40,492 nucleotides of DNA from an uncultured Christensenellaceae bacterium (GCA_910586655.1 CAJUIR010000011.1:1-40492), one strand, 5' to 3'. Numbered from the stretch's first letter, positions 1-8,394 are shown. Notes: a model not told the origin generated them from the letters alone. Made by a program: numbers and translations.

Positions 1-85
1 CAAATTGTCAAGGGTTTGCGCCGTAGGCGACGACGGTTTTATGCCCTATGGGAAATAAATCGTCGCCCTTGATAATTTGTCAAGG
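1..85. repeat. Imperfect inverted repeat at the window edge
   Basis: Bases 1-14 (CAAATTGTCAAGGG) are complementary to 66-79 with one mismatch. An inner arm at 28-33 (CGACGA) pairs with 60-65 (TCGTCG), so the stretch can fold into a long stem. The motif TTGTCAAGG also recurs directly at 5-13 and 77-85. It lies next to recombinase debris and may be an element end or a terminator-like structure of an upstream gene. The function is inferred only from position. Confidence 0.4.
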
Positions 86-219
86 CGGCGTATTCCGTCC
101 ACAGACGGTAAGCACAAGCGAATAACAAAACTATGTAATTCTTACGGAAAAAAATATAAAACCTCACGTAGATTTTATCACGAATAGAACAAGAAAAATC
201 ATCTCAATATCGCTTTTAA

Positions 220-336
220 TGTCGTATAGGCGTGTGGCACTACGAAAAAAAGGACGGAAAACAAGTACCGCCGCCAAAGCAAGCCAAACTTTCCGATTTA
301 GTACCGATAGAGTACGACGGCGACTTGCCGTTTTAA
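220..336 (+). pseudogene. Possible C-terminal fragment of an unknown protein
   Basis: After a TAA at 217-219, one frame stays open for 38 codons and ends at TAA 334-336. It reads like real protein: charged and Pro-rich (GVWHYEKKDG, then QVPPPKQAKL, ending YDGDLPF). There is no credible start codon with a ribosome site, so if genuine it is the tail of a gene cut away at its 5' side, in keeping with the broken element around it. It may equally be chance. The family is not recognised. Confidence 0.2.
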
Positions 337-385
337 GCACTTACGAAAAGAAAATATATTTAGGCGATAAAAAGGAATTTCGTAT

Positions 386-571
386 ATGCAAAACAATATG
401 CCGCTCGGAATAACGGTTATATACTTTAACGACCAAAGCAAAAACATTTACGCCAAACTGCCGCCCGATAAAGAGCAAGCAAAAAGGCTGTCAAAGCGTA
501 TTTATAAGGACGCTATGACAGCCATTGCAAGCGAACGGGCAAGCCGCGAGGGGTTAGCCCCTTGCGACTAA
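386..571 (+). CDS. Small hypothetical protein in mobile-element remnant
   Basis: This 61-residue ORF has a modest GGA-type ribosome site (AAAGGAATT) about 7 bases before ATG. The protein starts hydrophobic (LGITVIYF) and continues as a Lys/Arg/Ala-rich, probably helical segment (KEQAKRLSKRIYKDAMTAIASE). There is no signal peptide, membrane helix or known motif. It runs convergently towards the recombinase fragment and overlaps its 3' end by 18 bases. Compact convergent overlap is common in integrative elements, so it may be an accessory gene of the same element. The function is unknown. Confidence 0.4.
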   Translation: MQNNMPLGITVIYFNDQSKNIYAKLPPDKEQAKRLSKRIYKDAMTAIASERASREGLAPCD

Positions 572-1270
572 CTGTTTGCCGTATAAGGGGTAGTCCGACA
601 ACGGCAATTCCACCACGCAATAAAACTCACGCCGATTTACTTTGAATATTCGGGTGTGCGTTTTTGTCGCTTTCAGTTCCACCAGACGAGACGTATACGC
701 ACACCCTGCGTTTACGTCTGAATTAGAGGTTGATATATCGACCTCTTTTTCTTTTGCTCCGTTTTCGACCTCGCCGCCCTCGCCGTCGGGGTAATCGGGG
801 AAAATCAAGTTCAACAGTAGTTCGTTCTGCTGTCCTTTTTTCAAATTGAAAATGACTTTCATTTTATCGTCGTAAAGCAATACCCGATAAATAAACGTGT
901 CGATTAGGTCTTTGCGGTTTTTCGTCTTGGAATAGTCCAGCATTCTGAAATGTAACAGCCATTTGCGAATGTCCGCATAGGTGTAATTGATTTGCAACGC
1001 CTTTTCGCTCTCTATGGTGTCGTTCAGTTCCTTATTCTCGCTTTCCAGCCGTTCAATTTGCGCCAAAATCGTGTCCGCGATTTTGCCCAGCATAAGGGCT
1101 TGCATAAGGTTGTTTATCGCCTTTTGGTTGTCCGCAACCAAACTTTCAAGCCGCTTTATCTCGCTATCGTTACGCTCCGTTTGTATCAATAAATACGTTT
1201 CAGCCGCAACCATATCTATAAATTCGTCGGTCAAAATTCCGTGCCGGAATTGGTCGTCATAAATTCCCAT
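554..1270 (-). pseudogene. Truncated large serine recombinase (C-terminal part)
   Basis: The 238 residues match the C-terminal third of large serine recombinases of the TnpX/TndX kind found in Clostridial integrative elements. They contain a long coiled-coil (EIKRLESLVADNQKAINNLM, then ILAQIERLESENKELNDTIE), the segment YADIRKWLLHFRMLDYSKTK, and the family-typical end RKDLIDTFIYRVLLYDDKMK. The N-terminal resolvase catalytic domain (Ser nucleophile) and the recombinase/zinc-ribbon domains are missing. Intact relatives are about 500-600 residues. No ribosome site precedes the ATG at 1270, and the upstream sequence belongs to a lipoprotein gene on the same strand. It is therefore a 5'-deleted remnant that cannot catalyse recombination. 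It marks a former integrative element at the left of the window. Confidence 0.78.
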
Positions 1271-1403
1271 TTCGAAGCATCGTAAAATGCATTGTAAGGA
1301 ATGGAGGGGGAGTATCGCCGTTATTACAGCCCGTGAGCACCGCGCCGAACGCCGTCGCCATAAACAGGGTCATGGCAAATGCCGCGTTTTGAAATTTTTT
1401 CAT
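1257..1403 (-). pseudogene. 5' fragment of a lipoprotein gene, truncated at the recombinase junction
   Basis: On the minus strand an ATG at 1403 is preceded by GGAGG (1410-1414) and a good promoter. It encodes MKKFQ followed by a hydrophobic stretch and a lipobox ending LTGC, then NNGDTPPP, a typical lipoprotein signal peptide and linker. The frame then runs out of sense and stops at 1257-1259, inside the recombinase remnant in another frame. What survives is the secretion signal of a lipoprotein whose mature part was removed. Its leader resembles that of the GH5 lipoprotein at 16675 (both begin MKKF and have a Cys lipobox). A lost surface glycan protein is plausible but not shown. Confidence 0.65.
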
Positions 1404-1433
1404 GCGTTCCTCCGATGTGGTTTCGTTAGACGT

Positions 1434-1462
1434 ATAATACTGTTTCGTATTCCGTTTGTCAA
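1434..1462 (-). promoter_or_regulatory. Sigma-A promoter of the truncated lipoprotein gene
   Basis: On the minus strand the sequence reads TTGACA (1462-1457), a 17-base spacer, then TATTAT (1439-1434). GGAGG and the ATG at 1403 follow at normal distances. The promoter is intact although the gene it served is broken. Confidence 0.65.
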
Positions 1463-1486
1463 TAGCGGATTATCAATCGCTTGCCG

Positions 1487-1515
1487 TTGACAAAAGCGGT
1501 TTCTCATGTTACAAT
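1487..1515 (+). promoter_or_regulatory. Sigma-A promoter of the LytTR response regulator gene
   Basis: TTGACA (1487-1492), a 17-base spacer and TACAAT (1510-1515) form a near-consensus promoter 57 bases before the response regulator start. It is back-to-back with the promoter of the truncated lipoprotein gene. No CANTTTACG element lies here, so autoregulation is not apparent. Confidence 0.75.
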
Positions 1516-1571
1516 AGGCGAAACCGAAAAATAGCGTATCCTGTCTGTGCACGGGGGGAAAGGAAATCACC

Positions 1572-2270
1572 ATGTTAAGAATTGCCGTAGTGGAAGACGA
1601 CAAGTCTTGTTCGGAACTACTGAAAGGTTACATCGAACGATATTGTAAAGAAAACGCAGAAGAAGCACGCGTTTCTTTTTTCGGCGACGGAATCGATATC
1701 GCGTCCGATTATACCGCGCAGTACGATATTATTTTCCTCGATATCGTGATGCGTCACATGGACGGATTGAAAACCGCGGAGTATATCCGCAAAAAAGATA
1801 AAAACGTGATTCTTGCGTTTGTAACAAGCGACGCGCGGTTTGCCATCAAGGGCTACGCCGTGGAGGCGCTTTGTTTTTTGATTAAACCCGTCAGTTATTC
1901 CGTTTTTTCAAAAGAGTTCGGCAGATGTCTCGATAAGATTAAAAGCGGTCGCGGAAAACATATCGTACTGAATACCGAAAACGGAATGGACAGGGTCGCG
2001 GTCGATCAGATCGTTTATATCGAAAGCCAGAACCATAAAATGATCATCAATACGACAGAAGGCTCGCATTGCGTTTACGAAACGATGCGGAGTCTGGAAG
2101 AACGGTTGCCCAAAAAACAATTTGCTCGTTGCAATAACTGTTATCTTGTCAATCTCGATCACGTGAGGGGGGTTCACGGGGAATTTGTGGTCATTGCGTC
2201 GCGGGAACTGAAAATCAGCCGCTCCCGTCGGAAAGGATTCCTCCAAAATTTAGAATTGTTTTTTTCATAA
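1572..2270 (+). CDS. LytTR-family response regulator (orphan)
   Basis: The 232-residue protein has an N-terminal receiver domain (about 1-120) with the acidic pair VEDD near the start, the phospho-acceptor Asp57 in IIFLDIVM, and the conserved Lys in FLIKPVS. The C-terminal DNA-binding domain is of LytTR type (about 135-232), recognisable from the segments IVYIESQNHKMII, RCNNCYLVNLDHV and LKISRSRR. The length is typical of the AgrA/LytR class. Start: ATG with a purine-rich GGGGGGAAAGGA upstream. The family is normally activated by a membrane histidine kinase of the AgrC/HPK10 type, but none is encoded in the window. The gene is followed by a paired 21-base-spaced element and the anchored GH3 gene, so it probably controls that gene and also the GH3 at 22604. 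Confidence 0.94.
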   Translation: MLRIAVVEDDKSCSELLKGYIERYCKENAEEARVSFFGDGIDIASDYTAQYDIIFLDIVMRHMDGLKTAEYIRKKDKNVILAFVTSDARFAIKGYAVEALCFLIKPVSYSVFSKEFGRCLDKIKSGRGKHIVLNTENGMDRVAVDQIVYIESQNHKMIINTTEGSHCVYETMRSLEERLPKKQFARCNNCYLVNLDHVRGVHGEFVVIASRELKISRSRRKGFLQNLELFFS

Positions 2271-2282
2271 ATAGGAAGAAAT

Positions 2283-2315
2283 GCATTTTACGCTAAAAAA
2301 AAGACACTTTACGAA
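2283..2315 (+). promoter_or_regulatory. Predicted LytTR binding site (paired direct repeat)
   Basis: Two direct copies of CANTTTACG occur, GCATTTTACGCT (2283-2294) and ACACTTTACGAA (2304-2315). The TTTACG cores start at 2287 and 2308, exactly 21 bases (two helical turns) apart. LytTR regulators such as AgrA and ComE bind 9-base direct repeats with 12-base spacers, which gives the same period. A weak -10-like TAGATT lies at 2344-2349 with no good -35, as expected for an activated promoter. It sits between the regulator gene and the GH3 gene it probably controls. Confidence 0.62.
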
Positions 2316-2450
2316 ATAAACAGACCAAAAAGTAAAAATATGGTAGATTATTCTGTGATAAACTGACGAAACTTGAAAAAATGTACTAATTTTTTTCGGG
2401 AATGCTTCAGGGTGTCGAAAATACATATATAAATAGGAAAGGAGAAAAGA

Positions 2451-5400
2451 ATGACGAAGAAGTTGACGAAAAAGAACTGGATCATCATGGCAATCTACGC
2501 AGGAATCGCGGCGGCATTGATGATCGCGTTTATTCTTGTCGATTCGCTGCTCGTTTGGCGGTATGCAACGAATATCGACCGTTTCTTGGGCGTAACGAAG
2601 GACGACTTCAGCAACGCTTCCGAAGAACTGATCGCGGGAGATCGGTTGGTAACGGAAATCCAGAGAGACAGTATTGTAATGTTTAAAAACGAAAACAATG
2701 CGCTCCCCATCGCGGCAGGCAGCAAAATTAACGTATTCGGTTACGGTTCGTCCGACGAGGGATTTTTGCTGAGAGGGATCGGAAGCGGCTCCTCCACGAT
2801 TTCCGGACAAAAAGCGATTACCTTCATGGAAGCACTTGAAGGAAAAGTCCGCGATTACGACAGAGTCAATCTTGCCGAACCCGATAAGTACGGTAAATAT
2901 GATGACGACGGTGAATTTACTGTGACCGACAGAGCGGGCTTGGACGCTGATCTTGCGGCATGGGCAAGCGAAAACCTCGTAAAATACGAAGTCAATCCTG
3001 AAATCAAAGAGTTATATGCAGGTCACTCGAGACCCAGCAATTACGGTTTGTGGGAACCGACCATCAATACCGATTTCAGAAACAAAGTAGCGGCGGCGGC
3101 AGATTTCAGCCAGACGGCTCTCTTTGTGCTCACCCGTAACGGCGGTGAAAACATCGGTGAAATCCCCGCAGATTATCTGGAACTTTCCAGCGCGGAAAAG
3201 AGCGCGCTGCAATTGGTGAGAGATACGTTCGACAAAGTTATCGTCATTCTCAACACCGCGAACACGATGCACCTCGGCTTCCTCGAAGAAATGAACATCG
3301 ATGCGTGCATCTATGTCGGACTTACGGGTCAGTCGGGCGCAAGAGCCATCCCCGAAGTTTTAAGCGGAAAAGTGAATCCTTCCGGTAAATTTACCGATAT
3401 TGTAACGAAATCGAATGCGGTCGTTCAGAAATTCGATCCCACGTGGGCGAACCGCGAACCCGGAGCAAACGGCATCACCTATGCCGACGACATCTATTAC
3501 GGTTATAAATGGTATGAAACCGCAGCGCACGACGGATTTACGAGAGGATCGGACGTATTCAATTATGACGACGTTGTTGCATATCCTTTCGGACACGGCA
3601 TCGGTTACACCACGTTTAAACAGGAAATTTCGAGCGTATCCGCGACGAGCCTCGACAATTTGGACGCGAACGCCGAAATTACGGTAAAAGTAAAAGTGAC
3701 CAATACGGGCGCGGTTGCCGGGAAAGACGTTGTACAACTTTATTACACGCCCGACTATACGTCCGGCGGAATCGAAAAAGCGCACGTGAACTTGCTCGAC
3801 TTCGGAAAAACCGCGCTGCTTCAACCCGGCGCTTCCGAAACCGTAACGCTCACATTCACGCCTTACGATATGGCTTCGTACGACGCGTATGATAAGAACC
3901 AGAACGATTTCTGGGGATATGAACTGGAAGCGGGCAAATACGAGTTGAAATTGATGAAGAACTCGCATGAAGTGATCGAGTCCCGCGATCTGACGCTCTC
4001 GAAGGGCAAAACGATCGACGTCGATCCCGTCACGCAAGCGGAAATTGCAAACCGCTTTACGGGGAAAGACAGTTCCTGGAACGATTCTTACAACGGCGCT
4101 TCTTATGCCGGTCTCGGTTCCGACGGTTATGAAGCAGGCATCAAGCGCGATATGTGGTTTACGCGTGCGGACTTTGCGAAGACCTTCCCTTCGTCGCAGG
4201 GACGCGGCGCGAGCGGCAGCGTTGTAAACAAAGCGAACAAATATTATAACAACGAATATGCGGAAAGACTTCCCAAGGTTTATGAGGTAGAGCAGGACGC
4301 ACAACTTTATCTCGTAGAATATGCTCAGTTGGATGAAGAAAAACAGCCCATTGAAGGCACAAATGTAAAAGCAACGCTCAACCAACTCAATGGTTCGGAC
4401 ATCGAAGAAGGTTACGGTCTTGTTTATAACTGGGATTTGATGAAGGAACTTGCGGAAGATTACGACGGACCTATTTGGGATGAGTTCCTCAACCAGATGA
4501 AAGTGTCCGAAATGAAAGACCTCATCGAACTCGGCGGATTCCACAGAGTTGCTTTGGAATCGGTTGGCAAAAACCGCGAATACGATTACGACGGACCCGC
4601 GGGTTATAACACCAACTCCCTTACGGGTAACTGGGGCGGCGACCAACCCGATACCAACGGTTGGACGGCTTATGAAAGCGAAGCGCTGATCGGTTGCTGC
4701 TGGAACGAAACGCTGATGCTTACGATGGGAATGCAGCAGGGTGCGGAAGCAAGCGTTACCAACGTGAACGGTTGGTATGCGCCCGGCGTAAACCTTCACC
4801 GTACCCCTTATACCGCGCGTAACTACGAATATTATTCGGAAGACGGCGTTCTGTCGGGCAAACTTGCGGCATACGTCATCCTCGGCGCGAAAGTAAACGG
4901 TTTGAACTGCTATCTCAAACACTTCGTATGCAGTGAAGAAGGACCTAACGCAGGCGGCGTTAATACTTGGATCACCGAGCAGAACCTCCGCGAAAACTAT
5001 CTGCGTCCTTTCGAAATCGCAGTAAAAGAGGGACATGCGAACTCCATGATGTCCGCGTTCAATAACGTCGGATCTACATGGGCAGGCGCGAACTATGCGC
5101 TTCTCGTACAGGTACTCCGCGACGAATGGGGCTTCCGCGGCGCAGTCATCACCGACTGGACGAACGGCGGCGGCGAAGGCGGAATGTACACCCGTCAGGG
5201 CGTACGCGCAGGCAACGACTTGTGGCTCAACCCTCAGGTCGGCTCGATCAATAACCCTCTCGACAGCAGTAAAGACGAAGTATTCATGCGTAACTCCGCG
5301 CATAATCTGCTCTACGTCACCGCAGATACGCTGAATACCTACAACCAGTGCAGTATCGACACCGAATACCGTCAGGAATTGCTCGGTGCAGAAAACGAAG

Positions 5401-5819
5401 AACTTTACGCACAGTACCGTGCGGACCTCGGCGTTTCCTTCCTTGCAGAGGGTTACTCTTGGTGGAAACCCGCGCTGATCGCAGTTGAAGTGATTGTATG
5501 CATTGCCCTTGTCGTCGGCGGATTGTTCCATTCCCGCCTTGCGCAAACGGTGATCGGTATGGTGATCAAAAAACCGCAACCCCAAGGCGCGGCAGAAGGC
5601 GGATCTTCCGAGGCGGTTCCCGCTGAGGAAACAGCGCAAGAACAGGCTCCCGAACAGGCAGAACAAGCGCCTCAAACGGAAGCGGTGACACCCGAAGCGA
5701 AAGAGGAAACTCTTGAATCTAAGGAAGAGTCTAAGGAAGAACCTGCGGAAGTGAAAGACGCGGAAGTTCCTAAGCAGGAAAAAAAGAAACCATCCGGCAA
5801 GAAGAAAACGGACAAATAA
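2451..5819 (+). CDS. Membrane-anchored GH3 glycoside hydrolase with permuted domain order
   Basis: This 1122-residue protein probably acts as an extracellular exo-beta-glycosidase (beta-glucosidase-like). Layout: cytoplasmic MTKKLTKKN; membrane helix about 10-34; GH3 C-terminal alpha/beta sandwich about 55-390 (NGGENIGE as acid/base candidate region, GKVNPSGKFTD, YPFGHGIGYTTF); fibronectin-III-like domain about 400-510; then the GH3 TIM barrel about 640-990 (KHF, and Asp902 in GAVITDW as predicted nucleophile). A second membrane helix spans about 1004-1027, followed by a ~90-residue Glu/Ala/Pro tail ending in Lys clusters. The barrel therefore follows the sandwich, the reverse of most GH3 enzymes; reversed order is known from a few rumen beta-glucosidases. 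Both termini should be cytoplasmic, with the enzyme as an external loop. Start supported by AAAGGAG before ATG. The substrate is unknown. Confidence 0.9.
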   Translation: MTKKLTKKNWIIMAIYAGIAAALMIAFILVDSLLVWRYATNIDRFLGVTKDDFSNASEELIAGDRLVTEIQRDSIVMFKNENNALPIAAGSKINVFGYGSSDEGFLLRGIGSGSSTISGQKAITFMEALEGKVRDYDRVNLAEPDKYGKYDDDGEFTVTDRAGLDADLAAWASENLVKYEVNPEIKELYAGHSRPSNYGLWEPTINTDFRNKVAAAADFSQTALFVLTRNGGENIGEIPADYLELSSAEKSALQLVRDTFDKVIVILNTANTMHLGFLEEMNIDACIYVGLTGQSGARAIPEVLSGKVNPSGKFTDIVTKSNAVVQKFDPTWANREPGANGITYADDIYYGYKWYETAAHDGFTRGSDVFNYDDVVAYPFGHGIGYTTFKQEISSVSATSLDNLDANAEITVKVKVTNTGAVAGKDVVQLYYTPDYTSGGIEKAHVNLLDFGKTALLQPGASETVTLTFTPYDMASYDAYDKNQNDFWGYELEAGKYELKLMKNSHEVIESRDLTLSKGKTIDVDPVTQAEIANRFTGKDSSWNDSYNGASYAGLGSDGYEAGIKRDMWFTRADFAKTFPSSQGRGASGSVVNKANKYYNNEYAERLPKVYEVEQDAQLYLVEYAQLDEEKQPIEGTNVKATLNQLNGSDIEEGYGLVYNWDLMKELAEDYDGPIWDEFLNQMKVSEMKDLIELGGFHRVALESVGKNREYDYDGPAGYNTNSLTGNWGGDQPDTNGWTAYESEALIGCCWNETLMLTMGMQQGAEASVTNVNGWYAPGVNLHRTPYTARNYEYYSEDGVLSGKLAAYVILGAKVNGLNCYLKHFVCSEEGPNAGGVNTWITEQNLRENYLRPFEIAVKEGHANSMMSAFNNVGSTWAGANYALLVQVLRDEWGFRGAVITDWTNGGGEGGMYTRQGVRAGNDLWLNPQVGSINNPLDSSKDEVFMRNSAHNLLYVTADTLNTYNQCSIDTEYRQELLGAENEELYAQYRADLGVSFLAEGYSWWKPALIAVEVIVCIALVVGGLFHSRLAQTVIGMVIKKPQPQGAAEGGSSEAVPAEETAQEQAPEQAEQAPQTEAVTPEAKEETLESKEESKEEPAEVKDAEVPKQEKKKPSGKKKTDK

Positions 5820-5849
5820 GTTTTAAATAACAACCAAATATTTGTGTTT

Positions 5850-5899
5850 CCGATATCCCCTCTATTCCAAACGGAATGGGGGGGGGGTATTGGATTTTA
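5850..5899 (+). terminator. Probable terminator with a 10-G run
   Basis: An imperfect hairpin (CCGATA... with loop AAAC ...TATTGG) ends in a T-rich stretch. The 3' arm contains ten consecutive G residues (5878-5887), which makes the exact pairing loose. It closes the GH3 transcript before the lipoprotein gene. Confidence 0.55.
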
Positions 5900-6020
5900 T
5901 TGATCAATTCTTAAGATAAAGTTTCATTGGAAGAAAGTTGCGGAATGTAATTTCTGTAAAATTTGCATACCGTCAATAAAAATCTGAAAAATGAAAAAAA
6001 TAAATTATAAGGAGAAATTT

Positions 6021-8381
6021 ATGGCAAAGAAGAAGACATTACTTGCGGTATTGTTACTTGCGGTTCTGGCATTCGGCTGTGCATTGTTCGCTGCTTGCGG
6101 CGGCGGTGGCACGAAGTTCCAAATGACCTGGACTGTTGATGAAAACGTTACCGTAGCAGTGGAAGGCTACGATAAACTTCCCGAAAAGGTGAAAGAGGGC
6201 GAAGTGATCAACTTTACCGTCACCCCCGACAACGGATACGAAATCGCGTCTGTTTCGGGAGCGAGAAAGTCGGGATCGAAGTATACCGTAACGGTTAACA
6301 AAGATACCGAAATCAAGATCACTGCAAGAAAAATTCTTGTAGATTTAACTGTTGAAGGCTTTGATGAAACAAAGCAGTATGTCAGCGGCGACGAAGTCGA
6401 TCTCGAGGGCGTAGTGGTAACTGCAACGTATTTCGACGGCGACGTAGTTGTTCCTCTGAAAGAGGGAACTGCAGACGGCTATACGGTTTCCGCACTTGTA
6501 GGCGGCGATACTTCCGTTACGTTCAGTTACGGCAAAAAAGACGTAGAAATTTCCATCCCTACCGTAAGATACAAAGTTACGCTTGACCTTGGTAAAGATA
6601 CCGTTCTCAATAGCGCGCTTCTTACTGTTTACGAATCTCAGGTCGACTATCATAAAGACGCTGATACAGGCATTATGACGTTCTCTTACCTCAATTTGGA
6701 AGAAGGAACGGAAATCAAAATGCCTACGGCGGACGACATGACGAGAACGAACCGTAACTTCCTCGATTGGCAGACGGAAAACGGCGTAAAACTTCCCGAG
6801 AAACTGACTTCCAAATCCGCAGAAGACGTCGAATTCAAGGCGAACTGGGAATTGCAGATCGCTAACATCACCAAGGTAGAATTGAAAGTCGAAACGGTTA
6901 CCGTAGAGGATACGGAGAACGAAGGAACCGAGGCTCAGGCAAAAGATACGAAAGAAGTGCCTTACCTGATCATCGAAGGTACGTTCACCGGCGCGGTATC
7001 GAGCGCAAGACTTCAGTTGAAAGAAGGCAAAAAGAATATTTCGATGTACGGACCGGAAATCAAACCGGAGACCGGTTCCAATGCATTCGTCCTGAAATTC
7101 GACTTGACCGAACTTCTCAATCAAAAAGACGAAAACGGAAACGGAAACTTGATCAACTTCGAGGGCGCATGGTGCGATATCCGTCTTAACGCTAAGGTTG
7201 ACAACGAAGAAGAATCGCAGCAGATCCACATTACCGAAGGTCAGACCATTGTTGACGTTGAACAAATGATCAAAGTTGACAAGCGCGCTTACGTGTTCGC
7301 AACGTATGCTCCCGAAGGCAGCACCGATAAGACTTTGAAGGTTTATTACAACTTCATGATGATCGAGTATACTCCTTCTTTTGCAGTGAAGACGGTCGGC
7401 GAAGGGGCGAATGCGCAGAAAGTTCCTACCCTTACGCTCACCGGTAACGTGAATAAGGAAGAATACTTCGGCAAAACGCTGTCGATCGACGCATGGTGCG
7501 GAACCGGATCGATTCCTGCCGTTACGACTGCGATCGGCGCAGACGGTGCATTCTCCATCGACATCGATATGAGTACCTGCGGCAAGGGTAGCGATGCATT
7601 CTTCCACTTAAAGATATTAAACGGAACGACTCCTTTGTATCCCACGAGCGGGGAAGCGGATATTCCGATCAGTGCTTCGACGATTGAAATCCCTGCAACG
7701 CCGAATGCTCCTCTGCCTAACTCGATCAGATATAGCGATGATAACAATATTGCTTACTATATCGGCAATAAATGGGGCGGACTCATGGCTTACGTCAGAG
7801 ACGAGAGCGCGGCAAAATTGACGGTTACGAATGCAACGTTTGAAAAAGGCACGGTGAATTTAGGTACTGCGGAAGAGCCGCAGGAAAAAGAAGTTGCAAT
7901 GTTGGTACTGTCGGGAACGTGGAGCGCGTATGACGGCGTCACGTTAACCGCGGAAGAAGTGGCTCAAAAATTCTTGAAGAATAGTCAGCACTCGCTGCAA
8001 ACGGGATACCACTTCAACGGAGCAAACAGTTGGGATTATCTTGACGGCGCAGAAGATAATCAAGCGAAACACACGATCGTTGATGTTCAGCAAGACGGCA
8101 CGTTTACGGTCAAGTTGATTATCGATGCGGCTGTTGCAACTCGTTCTTATTACGTTCACTTCGGTGCCGATAACTTGAGCGCGAAAAACGTCGTACTCAA
8201 TACGGATGCCGAGATCACGGTAAAAGGCTTGACTTATTCGTTTGTCGATACTTCCTCGATGGATGCGTTGAAACAAGCAGGTATGACGGACGAAGGGCAG
8301 ACTTGGTATGTCGGACTTCTGATGATTACGGCTAAGGCTGTTGAAACACCCGATCCTGCTCCCGAAGTTCCTGCGGAATAA
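6021..8381 (+). CDS. Large surface lipoprotein with Ig-like/InlB-type domains and repeated unknown module
   Basis: The start is taken at ATG 6021, not the upstream in-frame ATG 5991, because AAGGAG lies 7-12 bases before it; this gives 786 residues. Signal peptide: MAKKKT, a hydrophobic core, and lipobox FAAC. Then follow a divergent InlB B-repeat-like segment (~33-100, GDEV/GYEI style), a Big_3-like Ig domain (~108-180, YVSGDEVDLEGVVVTATYFDG), an InlB/Flg_new-type repeat (~185-282, RNFLDW...FKANW), and three copies of an unrecognised beta module (~300-440, ~455-600, ~615-770). Each copy has the signature xLxIxGx. The C-terminus is a short Pro/acidic tail. There are no catalytic motifs. It is probably a ligand-binding or structural surface protein. 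The shared module links it to the next gene. Confidence 0.85.
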   Translation: MAKKKTLLAVLLLAVLAFGCALFAACGGGGTKFQMTWTVDENVTVAVEGYDKLPEKVKEGEVINFTVTPDNGYEIASVSGARKSGSKYTVTVNKDTEIKITARKILVDLTVEGFDETKQYVSGDEVDLEGVVVTATYFDGDVVVPLKEGTADGYTVSALVGGDTSVTFSYGKKDVEISIPTVRYKVTLDLGKDTVLNSALLTVYESQVDYHKDADTGIMTFSYLNLEEGTEIKMPTADDMTRTNRNFLDWQTENGVKLPEKLTSKSAEDVEFKANWELQIANITKVELKVETVTVEDTENEGTEAQAKDTKEVPYLIIEGTFTGAVSSARLQLKEGKKNISMYGPEIKPETGSNAFVLKFDLTELLNQKDENGNGNLINFEGAWCDIRLNAKVDNEEESQQIHITEGQTIVDVEQMIKVDKRAYVFATYAPEGSTDKTLKVYYNFMMIEYTPSFAVKTVGEGANAQKVPTLTLTGNVNKEEYFGKTLSIDAWCGTGSIPAVTTAIGADGAFSIDIDMSTCGKGSDAFFHLKILNGTTPLYPTSGEADIPISASTIEIPATPNAPLPNSIRYSDDNNIAYYIGNKWGGLMAYVRDESAAKLTVTNATFEKGTVNLGTAEEPQEKEVAMLVLSGTWSAYDGVTLTAEEVAQKFLKNSQHSLQTGYHFNGANSWDYLDGAEDNQAKHTIVDVQQDGTFTVKLIIDAAVATRSYYVHFGADNLSAKNVVLNTDAEITVKGLTYSFVDTSSMDALKQAGMTDEGQTWYVGLLMITAKAVETPDPAPEVPAE

Positions 8382-8394
8382 TTCGGATCAAAAC

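Noticed and set aside
3360..5675. 771-codon open frame on the minus strand
   Set aside because: It lies wholly inside the anchored GH3 gene, whose protein has clear domains; the reverse frame is a codon-bias shadow with no domain or ribosome site.
6345..7607. 420-codon open frame on the minus strand
   Set aside because: Shadow of the 6021 lipoprotein gene, with Phe/Arg-rich sequence typical of antisense translation.
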